DNA of 64,000 bases, from positions 14,168,771 to 14,232,770 of the forward strand of contig OW028585.1 in NCBI GenBank assembly GCA_932294295.1, in the 5' to 3' direction. The notes under the pieces are model-generated. The model saw only the letters and a program-made list of their open reading frames with translations, was not told the origin of the DNA and did no database searches. The position numbers and the translations under genes are program-made. Below, piece by piece: positions 23,625 to 36,010 of the stretch (positions are counted from its first letter, which is position 1; each line of letters opens with the position of its first letter). The DNA comes from Alitta virens (lineage: Eukaryota; Annelida; Polychaeta; Phyllodocida; Nereididae).

Positions 23625-23793
23625 CAAGGGCACATGAATTGAACGAAGAGTGTGAGTTCAAGTCTTTGGATGTTGGAACAAAATCTTGAAGGTCACAATT
23701 GCTGTAAGCAGCCATATAGTCAATGGAAAAACACCAATTTCTTTTGTCGCACTCTTTGCAGCAGTCGCTGATAGAGACCACTGGCTTGACAGT
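23625..23793 (-). CDS. Gene 3 PAN/apple exon 1
   Basis: A 169-nt minus exon with acceptor TTTTCAG and donor GTAAGT, phase 0 in and 1 out. It contains CCKECDKRNWCFSIDY, then CDLQDFVP, ending SCALG. It joins 25055-25107 upstream and 21364-21416 downstream. Against copy A only two residues differ (Ala/Val near the start, Thr/Ala after the DYM motif), so the coding part is conserved while the adjacent intron has changed greatly. Confidence 0.86.
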
Positions 23794-24179
23794 CTGAAAA
23801 ACATTGTAAAAATGTTCTGACTCATGTAAGCATCATAATTTGCAAGTACAAAAATACTGCACATGGTTTTTTTCCTGTAATACAATGAAATAAAATAGAA
23901 AATATGGTTAGTACTAGGATTTCCAACCCATGTGACAATATGCACTATAAATATACTGAATTAGGAGTACTTAAGCTTCACTTAATGTTTTCATATGAGT
24001 ATATATGCGTGTACTTTAGACATAAGGCAATTTGCAGTTGGTGTTCACATTTTTCCATCAGAATTTACTTTTTTTGTATTTTTATCATATGTGGCTGTAT
24101 ATACACCCAAGGGTGCTTAATTCGCCAGTGAAGCTGCTGTATACTACTGTACGGCTGTCTATACTCCCAAGGGTGCTTA

Positions 24180-24625
24180 GTTTTCGCTATATACTGCTGT
24201 AAGGCTGTCTACGTAGAACGTACGTAGAAAGTACGTAGAACGTATGTAGAAAGTACGTAGAACGTACATAGAAAGTATGTAGAACGTATGTAGAAAGTAC
24301 GTGGAACGTACGTAGAACGTACGTAGAATGTACATAGAACGTACGTAGAACGCTCGCCGACTAACCTCTGAGCAAGTTATGTAACTATAAACAATCACTC
24401 GTAGAACGTCTGCCAAGTTTTAAACATGCTTAAAAAAATTTTCCTCTCTTTACGTACGCTCGCGAGTGGTCAAGTGTGACCAGGAGCTATCTACGAATTG
24501 GGGTGAGTATACGTAAAACACTCGGCAAGTGAATCACGTATGGCCAAGATTAAGCATGAGCAAAAAAAATTTCATCCGTTGTCATATGTGGGTCTTGTCC
24601 ATGATAGTGTGAACGCCCCTTTAGA
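24180..24625. mobile_element. TTAA-family element, copy B version
   Basis: Contains the CGTACGTAGAA tandem repeat at 24208-24358 (longer than in copy A), the core TTTTAAACATGCTTAAAA at about 24417, and the GATAGTGTGAACGCCCC end. Confidence 0.55.
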
Positions 24626-25054
24626 CTGGTCTGGTGATGATGCTAATATAATTTTACTGGAATGACCCGTCAAATGAGGTCACTTAGCGAGAACAATCGT
24701 GGTTACGTATTGTTTACCGCAAAACATTCAGCAATGTTATTTCAAAAGAGACTTTAAAATATTTTAAGGCGGATCCAATTTCGCTTTGAATGTGGCAACA
24801 AGGTGAGAGTAGATTTTGATTCTATTTCACGCAGTTTGAGAAAAATGACCTAACCACCGTCCGCATGTGTGGCATTTCAGACTGGAGGAGAGGGGTCTGG
24901 TAAACAGTCCACAACAATGCCATCATGACATGGGTAACCTAATGAAATTCAAAATTCTATCTTGCTAGCCACTGAGTAAAATTAATGGGCATATACATAG
25001 TGATTAAATTCGCTGATTTCAAGCACAGGATATTCAGCTAAATTAGTTTAGTAC

Positions 25055-25107
25055 CTCTCTGTCTCTGCCAAACACAGCTACTCCTGTATTGCATGTGTAG
25101 TATCCAA
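25055..25107 (-). CDS. Gene 3 PAN module, 53-nt exon (first visible)
   Basis: Acceptor CGTTTCAG, donor GTACTA, 53 nt, phase 1 in and 0 out, reading GYYTCNTGVAVFGRDRE, the same residues as copy A. It opens the visible part of gene 3. Any upstream exons would lie above 25107 on the minus strand; none was recognised between here and the satellite, so the signal peptide and start codon are not identified. Confidence 0.8.
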
Positions 25108-25840
25108 CTGAAACGAAAAATGACATTTTGATATATTCATAAAAAAGACAAACTTTATGATTCACAATGAAATTCAATGTGTCTCAATGCTACTGGTCTG
25201 AAGCTTAGTTGCCTTATATGACCAGATGCCAAGAGGCAGACATAATGATGATATGATGAGACTTGGGGTCCTCACCATGTTGCACATTTACCCCATGAGT
25301 GGGGTCTTTTCACATGCCTCAGCACAGAAACAGAGTTCAAGGTACATCTAAGTCAATGTCCCATGCGACTGGCAACCAGTCGACAACCGTCTCAATTTTT
25401 GAATTAGAAAAAAAATTTTCGACCCATATTATGAGTGATTTCGGTTTACATTGACATTGTCAAATAAATTAGCAAATCATAAAGACTTTCAGTGGATTGG
25501 TTTTCGTGAGATTGCTTAGTTTGATGATAGGTGGTGGGTGGGTGGATTAGGGCTTTACATCCTGTATTTCTACACTTGGTGGGCTAATTAGGACAGGCAG
25601 GGACCATGGCAATAAGATGAAGGATGAAAAATCCATCCAACTTAGGCTTGACCGGGAATTGGCAACAGGTAGCAGGGTGTTTAATTGGTAATGCTGGACA
25701 ACAATTAATTAATGCTCTCCATTGGTTAGTTGTTAATTAGAGAAAAACTAGGTGATTTTAGATATTGTATACGACTGATTTGCAGCAGCTGCAAAGTTGT
25801 GAAAACTTATTAAATGTGAAATTGTCTACATAATATTAGA

Positions 25841-26053
25841 CAGTCACACCAAAAAATAATCAGACACTTTCAAGTTTCATGAACTGTAGTTGAAGTGATT
25901 TAGCTCAAGGTGGCATTGGATTCTATGGTATCATTCTCGTGTATATGTCAACAGCGGTCAGTAGCTGGGATTGCGATGCATTTGCCAATGTAGTTTACAA
26001 GTTATGGAAAGTTATTCATATGTGAAAAGTCTGAATAATTTTCGTTGTGACTG
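25841..26053 (+). mobile_element. MITE with one monomer (copy B, left of array)
   Basis: Left end CAGTCACACCAAAAAATAAT, right end TTTCGTTGTGACTG followed by TA. Its left flank matches copy A but its right flank does not. Confidence 0.85.
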
Positions 26054-26297
26054 TATGCATAGCTCAAAATCTTGATGTTATAGAGAAATCCTGACTTCAG
26101 ATTTGGAATCACCGCACCAGAATACATCAAACTCACCCGTTTCTGTCCAATTAATTTTGCAGTCAGTGACCTGTGTGCTGTGTAATATAGCTCAATCAAG
26201 CTCAATCTAGCTTGTAAAAGACAACCAGGATAATATGAGTTAGACTGTTACTATTAGTGAATGATTTCATACATACCTAATGCCCCATTTCCAACAG

Positions 26298-26555
26298 CTA
26301 AAATCATCAGCAACAGAAAATCAGGATGACAAATTTTCATTGTGGTCTGTGTGCAATGTTGATGACAAGAAGTTATTTCACACTGACTTGCAGTTTCAGA
26401 ATATTGTTATGTTGACATTTTCGTCGAACATTAATGTTGCTAATATTGCTGCTACAAAAGTCAGTGAGGCCAATAATGGTACTGAATATTTTATACTCAC
26501 AATTGGTCGATCAACATGGATATTTGTACATTGTACTATTTCTATCTATTATTGA
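26298..26555 (+). CDS. Possible exon, unknown product
   Basis: A good acceptor (CCCCATTTCCAACAG) precedes an open frame to a stop at 26553-26555. A GTCAGT that could act as donor lies near 26459. The frame includes FSLWSVCNVDDKK and IVMLTFSSNINV, a composition plausible for a beta-rich extracellular domain, but no family is recognised. It lies in the 670 bp between the MITE and the satellite that copy A lacks. It may be chance. Confidence 0.22.
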   Translation, partial: LKSSATENQDDKFSLWSVCNVDDKKLFHTDLQFQNIVMLTFSSNINVANIAATKVSEANNGTEYFILTIGRSTWIFVHCTISIYY

Positions 26556-26723
26556 TAATGGAGGTAACATATTTTTTTGGACAGTTCTCGTGTAATTATG
26601 CAGATAGATGCACATTTAAGTAACTCAGAGATGTTCATATTTCTGAAAAAATGTATAAAGACACATTGCATTTTGTGTCACACTTATTTAGCCAATTTTA
26701 GAATTTCATTCTAATTCCATTTG

Positions 26724-29700
26724 TAGTAGAGGTGATTTAGCTCGAGGTGGCATTGGATTCTATGGTAACATTCTCATGTATATGTCAACAGCTGTCATTG
26801 GCTATGATTGCAATGCTTTTGCCAATGTAGTTTACAAGATATGGAAGGTTACTGTAGTAGAAGTGATTTAGCTCGAGGTGGCATTGGATTCTATGGTAAC
26901 ATTCTCATGTATATGTCAACAGCTGTCATTGGCTATGATTGCAATGCTTTTGCCAATGTAGTTTACAAGATATGGAAGGTTACTGTAATAGAAGTGATTT
27001 AGCTCGAGGTGGCATTGGATTCTATGGTAACATTCTCATGTATATGTCAACAGCTGTCAGTGGCTGTGATTGCAATGCTTTTGCCAATGTAGTTTACAAG
27101 ATATGGAAGGTTACTGTAGTAGAAGTGATTTAGCTCGAGGTGGCATTGGATTCTATGGTAACATTCTCATGTCTATGTCAACAGCTGTCATTGGCTATGA
27201 TTGCAATGCTTTTGCCAATGTAGTTTACAAGATATGGAAGGTTACTGTAGTAGAAGTGATTTAGCGCGAGGTGGCATTGGATTCTATGGTAACATTCTCA
27301 TGTATATGTCAACAGCTGTCATTGGCTATGATTGCAATGCTTTTGCCAATGTAGTTTACAAGATATGGAAGGTTACTGTAGTAGAAGTGATTTAGCTCGA
27401 GGTGGCATTGGATTCTATGGTAACATTCTCATGTATATGTCAACAGCTGTCAGTGGCTGTGATTGCAATGCTTTTGCCAATGTAGTTTACAAGATATGGA
27501 AGGTTACTGTAGTAGAAGTGATTTAGCTCGAGGTGGCATTGGATTCTATGGTAACATTCTCATGTATATGTCAACAGCTGTCATTGGCTATGATTGCAAT
27601 GCTTTTGCCAATGTAGTTTACAAGATATGGAAGGTTGCTGTAGTAGAAGTGATTTAGCTCGAGGTGGCATTGGATTCTATGGTAACATTCTCATGTATAT
27701 GTCAACAGCTGTCAGTGGCTGTGATTGCAATGCTTTTGCCAATGTAGTTTACAAGATATGGAAGGTTACTGTAGTAGAAGTGATTTAGCTCGAGGTGGCA
27801 TTGGATTCTATGGTAACATTCTCATGTATATGTCAACAGCTGTCATTGGCTATGATTGCAATGCTTTTGCCAATGTAGTTTACAAGATATGGAAGGTTAC
27901 TGTAGTAGTAGTGATTTAGCTCGAGGTGGCATTGGATTCTATGGTACCATTCTCATGTATATGTCAACAGCTGTCAGTGGCTGTGATTGCAATGCTTTTG
28001 CCAATGTAGTTTACAAGATATGGAAGGTTACTGTAGTAGAAGTGATTTAGCTCGAGGTGGCATTGGATTCTATGGTAACATTCTCATGTATATGTCAACA
28101 GCTGTCATTGGCTATGATTGCAATGCTTTTGCCAATGTAGTTTACAAGATATGGAAGGTTACTGTAGTAGAAGTGATTTAGCTCGAGGTGGCATTGGATT
28201 CTATGGTAACATTCTCATGTATATGTCAACAGCTGTCATTGGCTATGATTGCAATGCTTTTGCCAATGTAGTTTACAAGATATGGAAGGTTACTGTAGTA
28301 GAAGTGATTTAGCTCTAGGTGGCATTGGATTCTATGGTAACATTCTCATGTATATGTCAACAGCTGTCATTGGCTATGATTGCAATGCTTTTGCCAATGT
28401 AGTTTACAAGATATGGAAGGTTACTGTAGTAGAAGTGATTTAGCTCGAGGTGGCATTGGATTCTATGGTAACATTCTCATGTATATGTCAACAGCTGTCA
28501 TTGGCTATGATTGCAATGCTTTTGCCAATGTAGTTTACAAGATATGGAAGGTTACTGTAGTAGAAGTGATTTAGCTCGAGGTGGCATTGGATTCTATGGT
28601 AACATTCTCATGTATATGTCAACAGCTGTCATTGGCTATGATTGCAATGCTTTTGCCAATGTAGTTTACAAGATATGGAAGGTTACTGTAGTAGAAGTGA
28701 TTTAGCTCGAGGTGGCATTGGATTCTATGGTAACATTCTCATGTATATGTCAACAGCTGTCATTGGCTATGATTGCAATGCTTTTGCCAATGTAGTTTAC
28801 AAGATATGGAAGGTTACTGTAGTAGAAGTGATTTAGCTCGAGGTGGCATTGGATTCTATGGTAACATTCTCATGTATATGTCAACAGCTGTCATTGGCTA
28901 TGATTGCAATGCTTTTGCCAATGTAGTTTACAAGATATGGAAGGTTACTGTAGTAGAAGTGATTTAGCTCGAGGTGGCATTGGATTCTATGGTAACATTC
29001 TCATGTATATGTCAACAGCTGTCATTGGCTATGATTGCAATGCTTTTGCCAATGTAGTTTACAAGATATGGAAGGTTACTGTAGTAGAATTGATTTAGCT
29101 CGAGGTGGCATTGGATTCTATGGTAACATTCTCATGTATATGTCAACAGCTGTCAGTGGCTGTGATTGCAATGCTTTTGCCAATGTAGTTTACAAGATAT
29201 GGAAGGTTACTGTATTAGAAGTGATTTAGCTCGAGGTGGCATTGGATTCTATGGTAACATTCTCATGTATATGTCAACAGCTGTCATTGGCTATGATTGC
29301 AATGCTTTTGCCAATGTAGTTTACAAGATATGGAAGGTTACTGTAGTAGAAGTGATTTAGCTCGAGGTGGCATTGGATTCTATGGTAACATTCTCATGTA
29401 TATGTCAACAGCTGTCATTGGCTATGATTGCAATGCTTTTGCCAATGTAGTTTACAAGATATGGAAGGTTACTGTAGTAGAAGTGATTTAGCTCGAGGTG
29501 GCATTGGATTCTATGGTAACATTCTCATGTATATGTCAACAGCTGTCATTGGCTATGATTGCAATGCTTTTGCCAATGTAGTTTACAAGATATGGAAGGT
29601 TACTGTAGTAGAAGTGATTTAGCTCGAGGTGGCATTGGATTCTATGGTAACATTCTCATGTATATGTCAACAGCTGTCATTGGCTATGATTGCAATGCTT

Positions 29701-32700
29701 TTGCCAATGTAGTTTACAAGATATGGAAGGTTACTGTAGTAGAAGTGATTTAGCTCGAGGTGGCATTGGATTCTATGGTAACATTCTCATGTATATGTCA
29801 ACAGCTGTCATTGGCTATGATTGCAATGCTTTTGCCAATGTAGTTTACAAGATATGGAAGGTTACTGTAGTAGAAGTGATTTAGCTCGAGGTGGCATTGG
29901 ATTCTATGGTAACATTCTCATGTATATGTCAACAGCTGTCAGTGGCTGTGATTGCAATGCTTTTGCCAATGTAGTTTACAAGATATGGAAGGTTACTGTA
30001 GTAGAAGTGATTTAGCTCGAGGTGGCATTGGATTCTATGGTAACATTCTCATGTATATGTCAACAGCTGTCATTGGCTATGATTGCAATGCTTTTGCCAA
30101 TGTAGTTTACAAGATATGGAAGGTTACTGTAGTAGAAGTGATTTAGCTCGAGGTGGCATTGGATTCTATGGTAACATTCTCATGTATATGTCAACAGCTG
30201 TCATTGGCTATGATTGCAATGCTTTTGCCAATGTAGTTTACAAGATATGGAAGGTTACTGTAGTAGAAGTGATTTAGCTCGAGGTGGCATTGGATTCTAT
30301 GGTAACATTCTCATGTATATGTCAACAGCTGTCAGTGGCTGTGATTGCAATGCTTTTGCCAATGTAGTTTACAAGATATGGAAGGTTACTGTAGTAGAAG
30401 TGATTTAGCTCGAGGTGGCATTGGATTCTATGGTAACATTCTCATGTATATATCAACAGCTGTCATTGGCTATGATTGCAATGCTTTTGCCAATGTAGTT
30501 TACAAGATATGGAAGGTTACTGTAGTAGAAGTGATTTAGCTCGAGGTGGCATTGGATTCTATGGTAACATTCTCATGTATATGTCAACAGCTGTCAGTGG
30601 CTGTGATTGCAATGCTTTTGCCAATGTAGTTTACAAGATATGGAAGGTTACTGTAGTAGAAGTGATTTAGCTCGAGGTGGCATTGGATTCTATGGTAACA
30701 TTCTCATGTATATGTCAACAGCTGTCATTGGCTATGATTGCAATGCTTTTGCCAATGTAGTTTACAAGATATGGAAGGTTACTGTAGTAGAAGTGATTTA
30801 GCTCGAGGTGGCATTGGATTCTATGGTAACATTCTCATGTATATGTCAACAGCTGTCATTGGCTATGATTGCAATGCTTTTGCCAATGTAGTTTACAAGA
30901 TATGGAAGGTTACTGTAGTAGAAGTGATTTAGCTCGAGGTGGCATTGGATTCTATGGTAACATTCTCATGTATATGTCAACAGCTGTCATTGGCTATGAT
31001 TGCAATGCTTTTGCCAATGTAGTTTACAAGATATGGAAGGTTACTGTAGTAGAAGTGATTTAGCTCGAGGTGGCATTGGATTCTATGGTAACATTCTCAT
31101 GTATATGTCAACAGCTGTCATTGGCTATGATTGCAATGCTTTTGCCAATGTAGTTTACAAGATATGGAAGGTTACTGTAGTAGAAGTGATTTAGCTCGAG
31201 GTGGCATTGGATTCTATGGTAACATTCTCATGTATATGTCAACAGCTGTCATTGGCTATGATTGCAATGCTTTTGCCAATGTAGTTTACAAGATATGGAA
31301 GGTTACTGTAGTAGAAGTGATTTAGCTCGAGGTGGCATTGGATTCTATGGTAACATTCTCATGTATATGTCAACAGCTGTCAGTGGCTGTAATTGCAATG
31401 CTTTTGCCAATGTAGTTTACAAGATATGGAAGGTTACTGTAGTAGAAGTGATTTAGCTCGAGGTGGCATTGGATTCTATGGCAACATTCTCATGTATATG
31501 TCAACAGCTGTCATTGGCTATGATTGCAATGCTTTTGCCAATGTAGTTTACAAGATATGGAAGGTTACTGTAGTAGAAGTGATTTAGCTCGAGGTGGCAT
31601 TGGATTCTATGGTATCATTCTCATGTATATGTCAACAGCTGTCATTGGCTATGATTGCAATGCTTTTGCCAATGTAGTTTACAAGATATGGAAGGTTACT
31701 GTAGTAGAAGTGATTTAGCTCGAGGTGGCATTGGATTCTATGGTAACATTCTCATGTATATGTCAACTGCTGTCATTGGCTATGATTGCAATGCTTTTGC
31801 CAATGTAGTTTACAAGATATGGAAGGTTACTGTAGTAGTAGTGATTTAGCTCGAGGTGGCATTGGATTCTATGGTACCATTCTCATGTATATGTCAACAG
31901 CTGTCAGTGGCTGTGATTGCAATGCTTTTGCCAATGTAGTTTACAAGATATGGAAGGTTACTGTAGTAGAAGTGATTTAGCTCGAGGTGGCATTGGATTC
32001 TATGGTAACATTCTCATGTATATGTCAACAGCTGTCATTGGCTATGATTGCAATGCTTTTGCCAATGTAGTTTACAAGATATGGAAGGTTACTGTAGTAG
32101 AAGTGATTTAGCTCGAGGTGGCATTGGATTCTATGGTACCATTCTCATGTATATGTCAACAGCTGTCAGTGGCTGTGATTGCAATGCTTTTGCCAATGTA
32201 GTTTACAAGATATGGAAGGTTACTGTAGTAGAAGTGATTTAGCTCGAGGTGGCATTGGATTCTATGGTAACATTCTCATGTATATGTCAACAGCTGTCAT
32301 TGGCTATGATTGCAATGCTTTTGCCAATGTAGTTTACAAGATATGGAAGGTTACTGTAGTAGAAGTGATTTAGCTCGAGGTGGCATTGGATTCTATGGTA
32401 ACATTCTCATGTATATGTCAACAGCTGTCAGTGGCTGTGATTGCAATGCTTTTGCCAATGTAGTTTACAAGATATGGAAGGTTACTGTAGTAGAAGTGAT
32501 TTAGCTCGAGGTGGCATTGGATTCTATGGTAACATTCTCATGTATATGTCAACAGCTGTCATTGGCTATGATTGCAATGCTTTTGCCAATGTAGTTTACA
32601 AGATATGGAAGGTTACTGTAGTAGAAGTGATTTAGCTCGAGGTGGCATTGGATTCTATGGTAACATTCTCATGAATATGTCAACAGCTGTCATTGGCTAT

Positions 32701-34085
32701 GATTGCAATGCTTTTGCCAATGTAGTTTACAAGATATGGAAGGTTACTGTAGTAGAAGTGATTTAGCTCGAGGTGGCATTGGATTCTATGGTAACATTCT
32801 CATGTATATGTCAACAGCTGTCATTGGCTATGATTGCAATGCTTTTGCCAATGTAGTTTACAAGATATGGAAGGTTACTGTAGTAGAAGTGATTTAGCTC
32901 GAGGTGGCATTGAATTCTATGGTAACATTCTCATGTATATGTCAACAGCTGTCAGTGGCTGTGATTGCAATGCTTTTGCCAATGTAGTTTACAAGATATG
33001 GAAGGTTACTGTAGTAGAAGTGATTTAGCTCGAGGTGGCATTGGATTCTATGGTAACATTCTCATGTATATGTCAACAGCTGTCATTGGCTGTGATTGCA
33101 ATGCTTTTGCCAATGTAGTTTACAAGATATGGAAGGTTACTGTAGTAGAAGTGATTTAGCTCGAGGTGGCATTGGATTCTATGGTAACATTCTCATGTAT
33201 ATGTCAACAGCTGTCATTGGCTATGATTGCAATGCTTTTGCCAATGTAGTTTACAAGATATGGAAGGTTACTGTAGTAGTAGTGATTTAGCTCGAGGTGG
33301 CATTGGATTCTATGGTACCATTCTCATGTATATGTCAACAGCTGTCAGTGGCTGTGATTGCAATGCTTTTGCCAATGTAGTTTACAAGATATGGAAGGTT
33401 ACTGTAGTAGAAGTGATTTAGCTCGAGGTGGCATTGGATTCTATGGTAACATTCTCATGTATATGTCAACAGCTGTCAGTGGCTGTGATTGCAATGCTTT
33501 TGCCAATGTAGTTTACAAGATATGGAAGGTTACTGTAGTAGAAGTGATTTAGCTCGAGGTGGCATTGGATTCTATGGTAACATTCTGGCATTGGATTCTA
33601 TGGTAACATTCTCATGTATATGTCAACAGCTGTCATTGGCTATGATTGCAATGCTTTTGCCAATGTAGTTTACAAGATATGGAAGGTTACTGTAGTAGAA
33701 GTGATTTAGCTCGAGGTGGCATTGGATTCTATGGTAACATTCTCATGTATATGTCAACAGCTGTCATTGGCTATGATTGCAATGCTTTTGCCAATGTAGT
33801 TTACAAGATATGGAAGGTTACTGTAGTAGAAGTGATTTAGCTCGAGGTGGCATTGGATTCTATGGTAACATTCTCATGTATATGTCAACAGCTGTCATTG
33901 GCTATGATTGCAATGCTTTTGCCAATGTAGTTTACAAGATATGGAAGGTTACTGTAGTAGAAGTGATTTAGCTCGAGGTGGCATTGGATTCTATGGTATC
34001 ATTCTCATTTATATGTCAACAGCTGTCAATGGCTGTGATTGCAATGCTTTTGCCAATGTAGTTTACAAGTTATGGAAAGTTATAT
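26724..34085 (+). repeat. 131-bp satellite array, 56 monomers
   Basis: Head-to-tail monomers of 131 bp starting GTAGTAGAAGTGATTTAGC. By position the array holds 56 units. Monomer 53 (from 33536) carries a 26-bp internal duplication, giving 157 bp. The last unit diverges into the MITE right end (to 34130). Two diagnostic types alternate irregularly: CATTGGCTATG and CAGTGGCTGTG. The overlapping 64-codon ORFs, one per monomer, each span two units because 131 is not a multiple of three; they are not genes. Confidence 0.97.
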
Positions 34086-35711
34086 TTCTGTGAAAAGTCA
34101 CAAGTGTCTGAACAATTTCTGGTGTTACTGTACGAAAGCACCACTTTGAGGATTCAATCCTTTTCTTAGTCTTGAGTCAAGTTGACTTATCCATACATTG
34201 GGGTTGCCTTAGAATTCAAAAAAAAGAAAAAAGATTACAGTACTTAAGGCATAAGTGTCAAGTAAAACATGTTTTAACTGTGTTAATTCTAGAATTCAAT
34301 AGTTGAAGCAGGGGTACTTTCGTAACTTTCGTAACTTCTGTAAACAGCACAAGATAGATAACTTGGTTTAGTGGCAGGTGGTGGTGGTGGATTAGAGCTT
34401 CACGTCATCCAACTTAGGCTCGACCGAGAATTCAACTCTGGTTTAGTGGCAGGTAGCACCATGTTTAAGTGCTGGTTGTAATAGGTTGATCATCATATTT
34501 GGTCAAGATTGGTCAACTCTGCAGAAAGTCCCGGGTTCAATGCCTGGCCCGGTCACTCTTTATGAGCTTCTCGATGTCGATCGCATGATACATTAAAATG
34601 GACGCTCAGTGTCTGTGCTGAAGTAAAAAGACCCCGCCCATGTCAAATGTCTGAGGCAGATGTGATGGTGAGATGATAAGGCCATGTTGTCATCTAACCT
34701 ATGGGTGGGGTCTTTTACTTGCCTCAGCATAAACAACGAGTACAAGTCACCTCCAAATCATTGTCTCATGCTATCGACATCCAGCTGGGATGTAGATCAT
34801 TAAGAGTGCTCCTGCCTGGGTTCGAACCACGGGTCCCGGGACTTTCAGCAGAGCTGGCTAATATGGGATTGGCGGTTGCCTTAACAAATGTGTAACATGG
34901 TGTGGACTCCACAAACTTTATCACCTCACCATTATGTCTGCCTCTGAACATAGTAAAATGGCAGTAACGTAACGCAAGACTGTCCTGTGTGTTTGTTTTA
35001 TGGGTGAAATGGCTGGCTACAATATGAGTATATTAAAAGTTATATATTAGCATTGGGCTATAAAATATATTGATTGCAAATGTTTGCAAAATGACACATT
35101 AAAAAATATTGTTTCCTAGATTATGGCTAACTGCAGAACTATTAGCTGGTAAAACAGGCAATGAGCTAGTACTACAAAATATGATTAGCAGGATAAACTT
35201 GTCGATGTTGCTGCACTCCTTAAAAACATTTTTAAAGTACAATGTAGTATGTTTGAAACTATGTGCATTAATCTTTTTTTATTATTGTTGTAAACAATAA
35301 ACCTTACAAACTAGGAGAGATAAAAATAGAGGTATATACTCCACCAAGATAGTTTTGGTCAAGATTCAACTATTATTACGCAATACTTTAAAATAAATAC
35401 TTTAAAATCACATCTGTCACACATAGCATTTAAAATTATAAATCACATAAATTGCGCGCAGGAATTTGTAGAATCATCCATGGCCACCGCGAGCTTATGG
35501 TGCACTGATCAAATATACTTAATCCACGATTGTTCTATTGCTATGGGAGCATATTGGCTCTGTGTTACTCAGTGTCAGTGCCACCAGCCAATACATTATT
35601 TTATTAGTATTTGAGTACTGCTTATCTGCTAAGGTGCCTGACCTCTGGAGGCTCTGGTATAGTACTTATCCCCCTATGCACAAATGACCTCAGGTCCATG
35701 CTACTGATTTT
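34060..35711. repeat. Segmental duplication, copy B, right part
   Basis: Collinear with about 5010-6628 of copy A, including the GATTCAATCCTTTTCTTAGT stretch, the head-to-head SINE 2 pair and the AATACTTTAAAATAAATAC stretch. Similarity stops just after ATGCTACTGATTTTT. Confidence 0.9.
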
Positions 35712-36010
35712 TGGGGGATCCGAGACAGCATTCCAAATCCGGCCAGCGTCATTTCGATATGGGCCACCGTCAACAAAGCATCGTTTTGACGTCGCCAAAA
35801 TCGCACCAATGATGAAATGATTTGGAAGGCTATCTGGGATTACATCAATTGCACTAAAACAAACATATGAAGGCCATCAGTGTTTCCTGTCTCTCCAATG
35901 GAAATTTTGTTTTGGAGATACAGTAAGAAATTACAAAAATATGCCTACAGTGAACATAGATAGCTGGATTAAGGCTTATCTCATGAATAGACAGTTCTGT
36001 GTTAAGGTCG

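Larger units (their letters stand above)
20265..26030. repeat. Segmental duplication, copy B, left part
   Basis: Collinear with about 1-4980 of copy A. Tandem repeats are expanded here: GATA roughly doubled, 31-bp units added. Similarity switches off inside the MITE at 25841-26053 and resumes at about 34060. Confidence 0.92.

Noticed and set aside
26724..34085. Satellite as a CRISPR array
   Set aside because: No alternation of short identical repeats with unique spacers; monomers are contiguous, and the setting is an animal genome.
26808..34093. More than fifty 64-codon ORFs beginning MQCFCQCSLQDMEG
   Set aside because: Each spans two 131-bp monomers and shifts frame from unit to unit. They follow from a homogeneous satellite without stops in that register and do not represent a peptide family.
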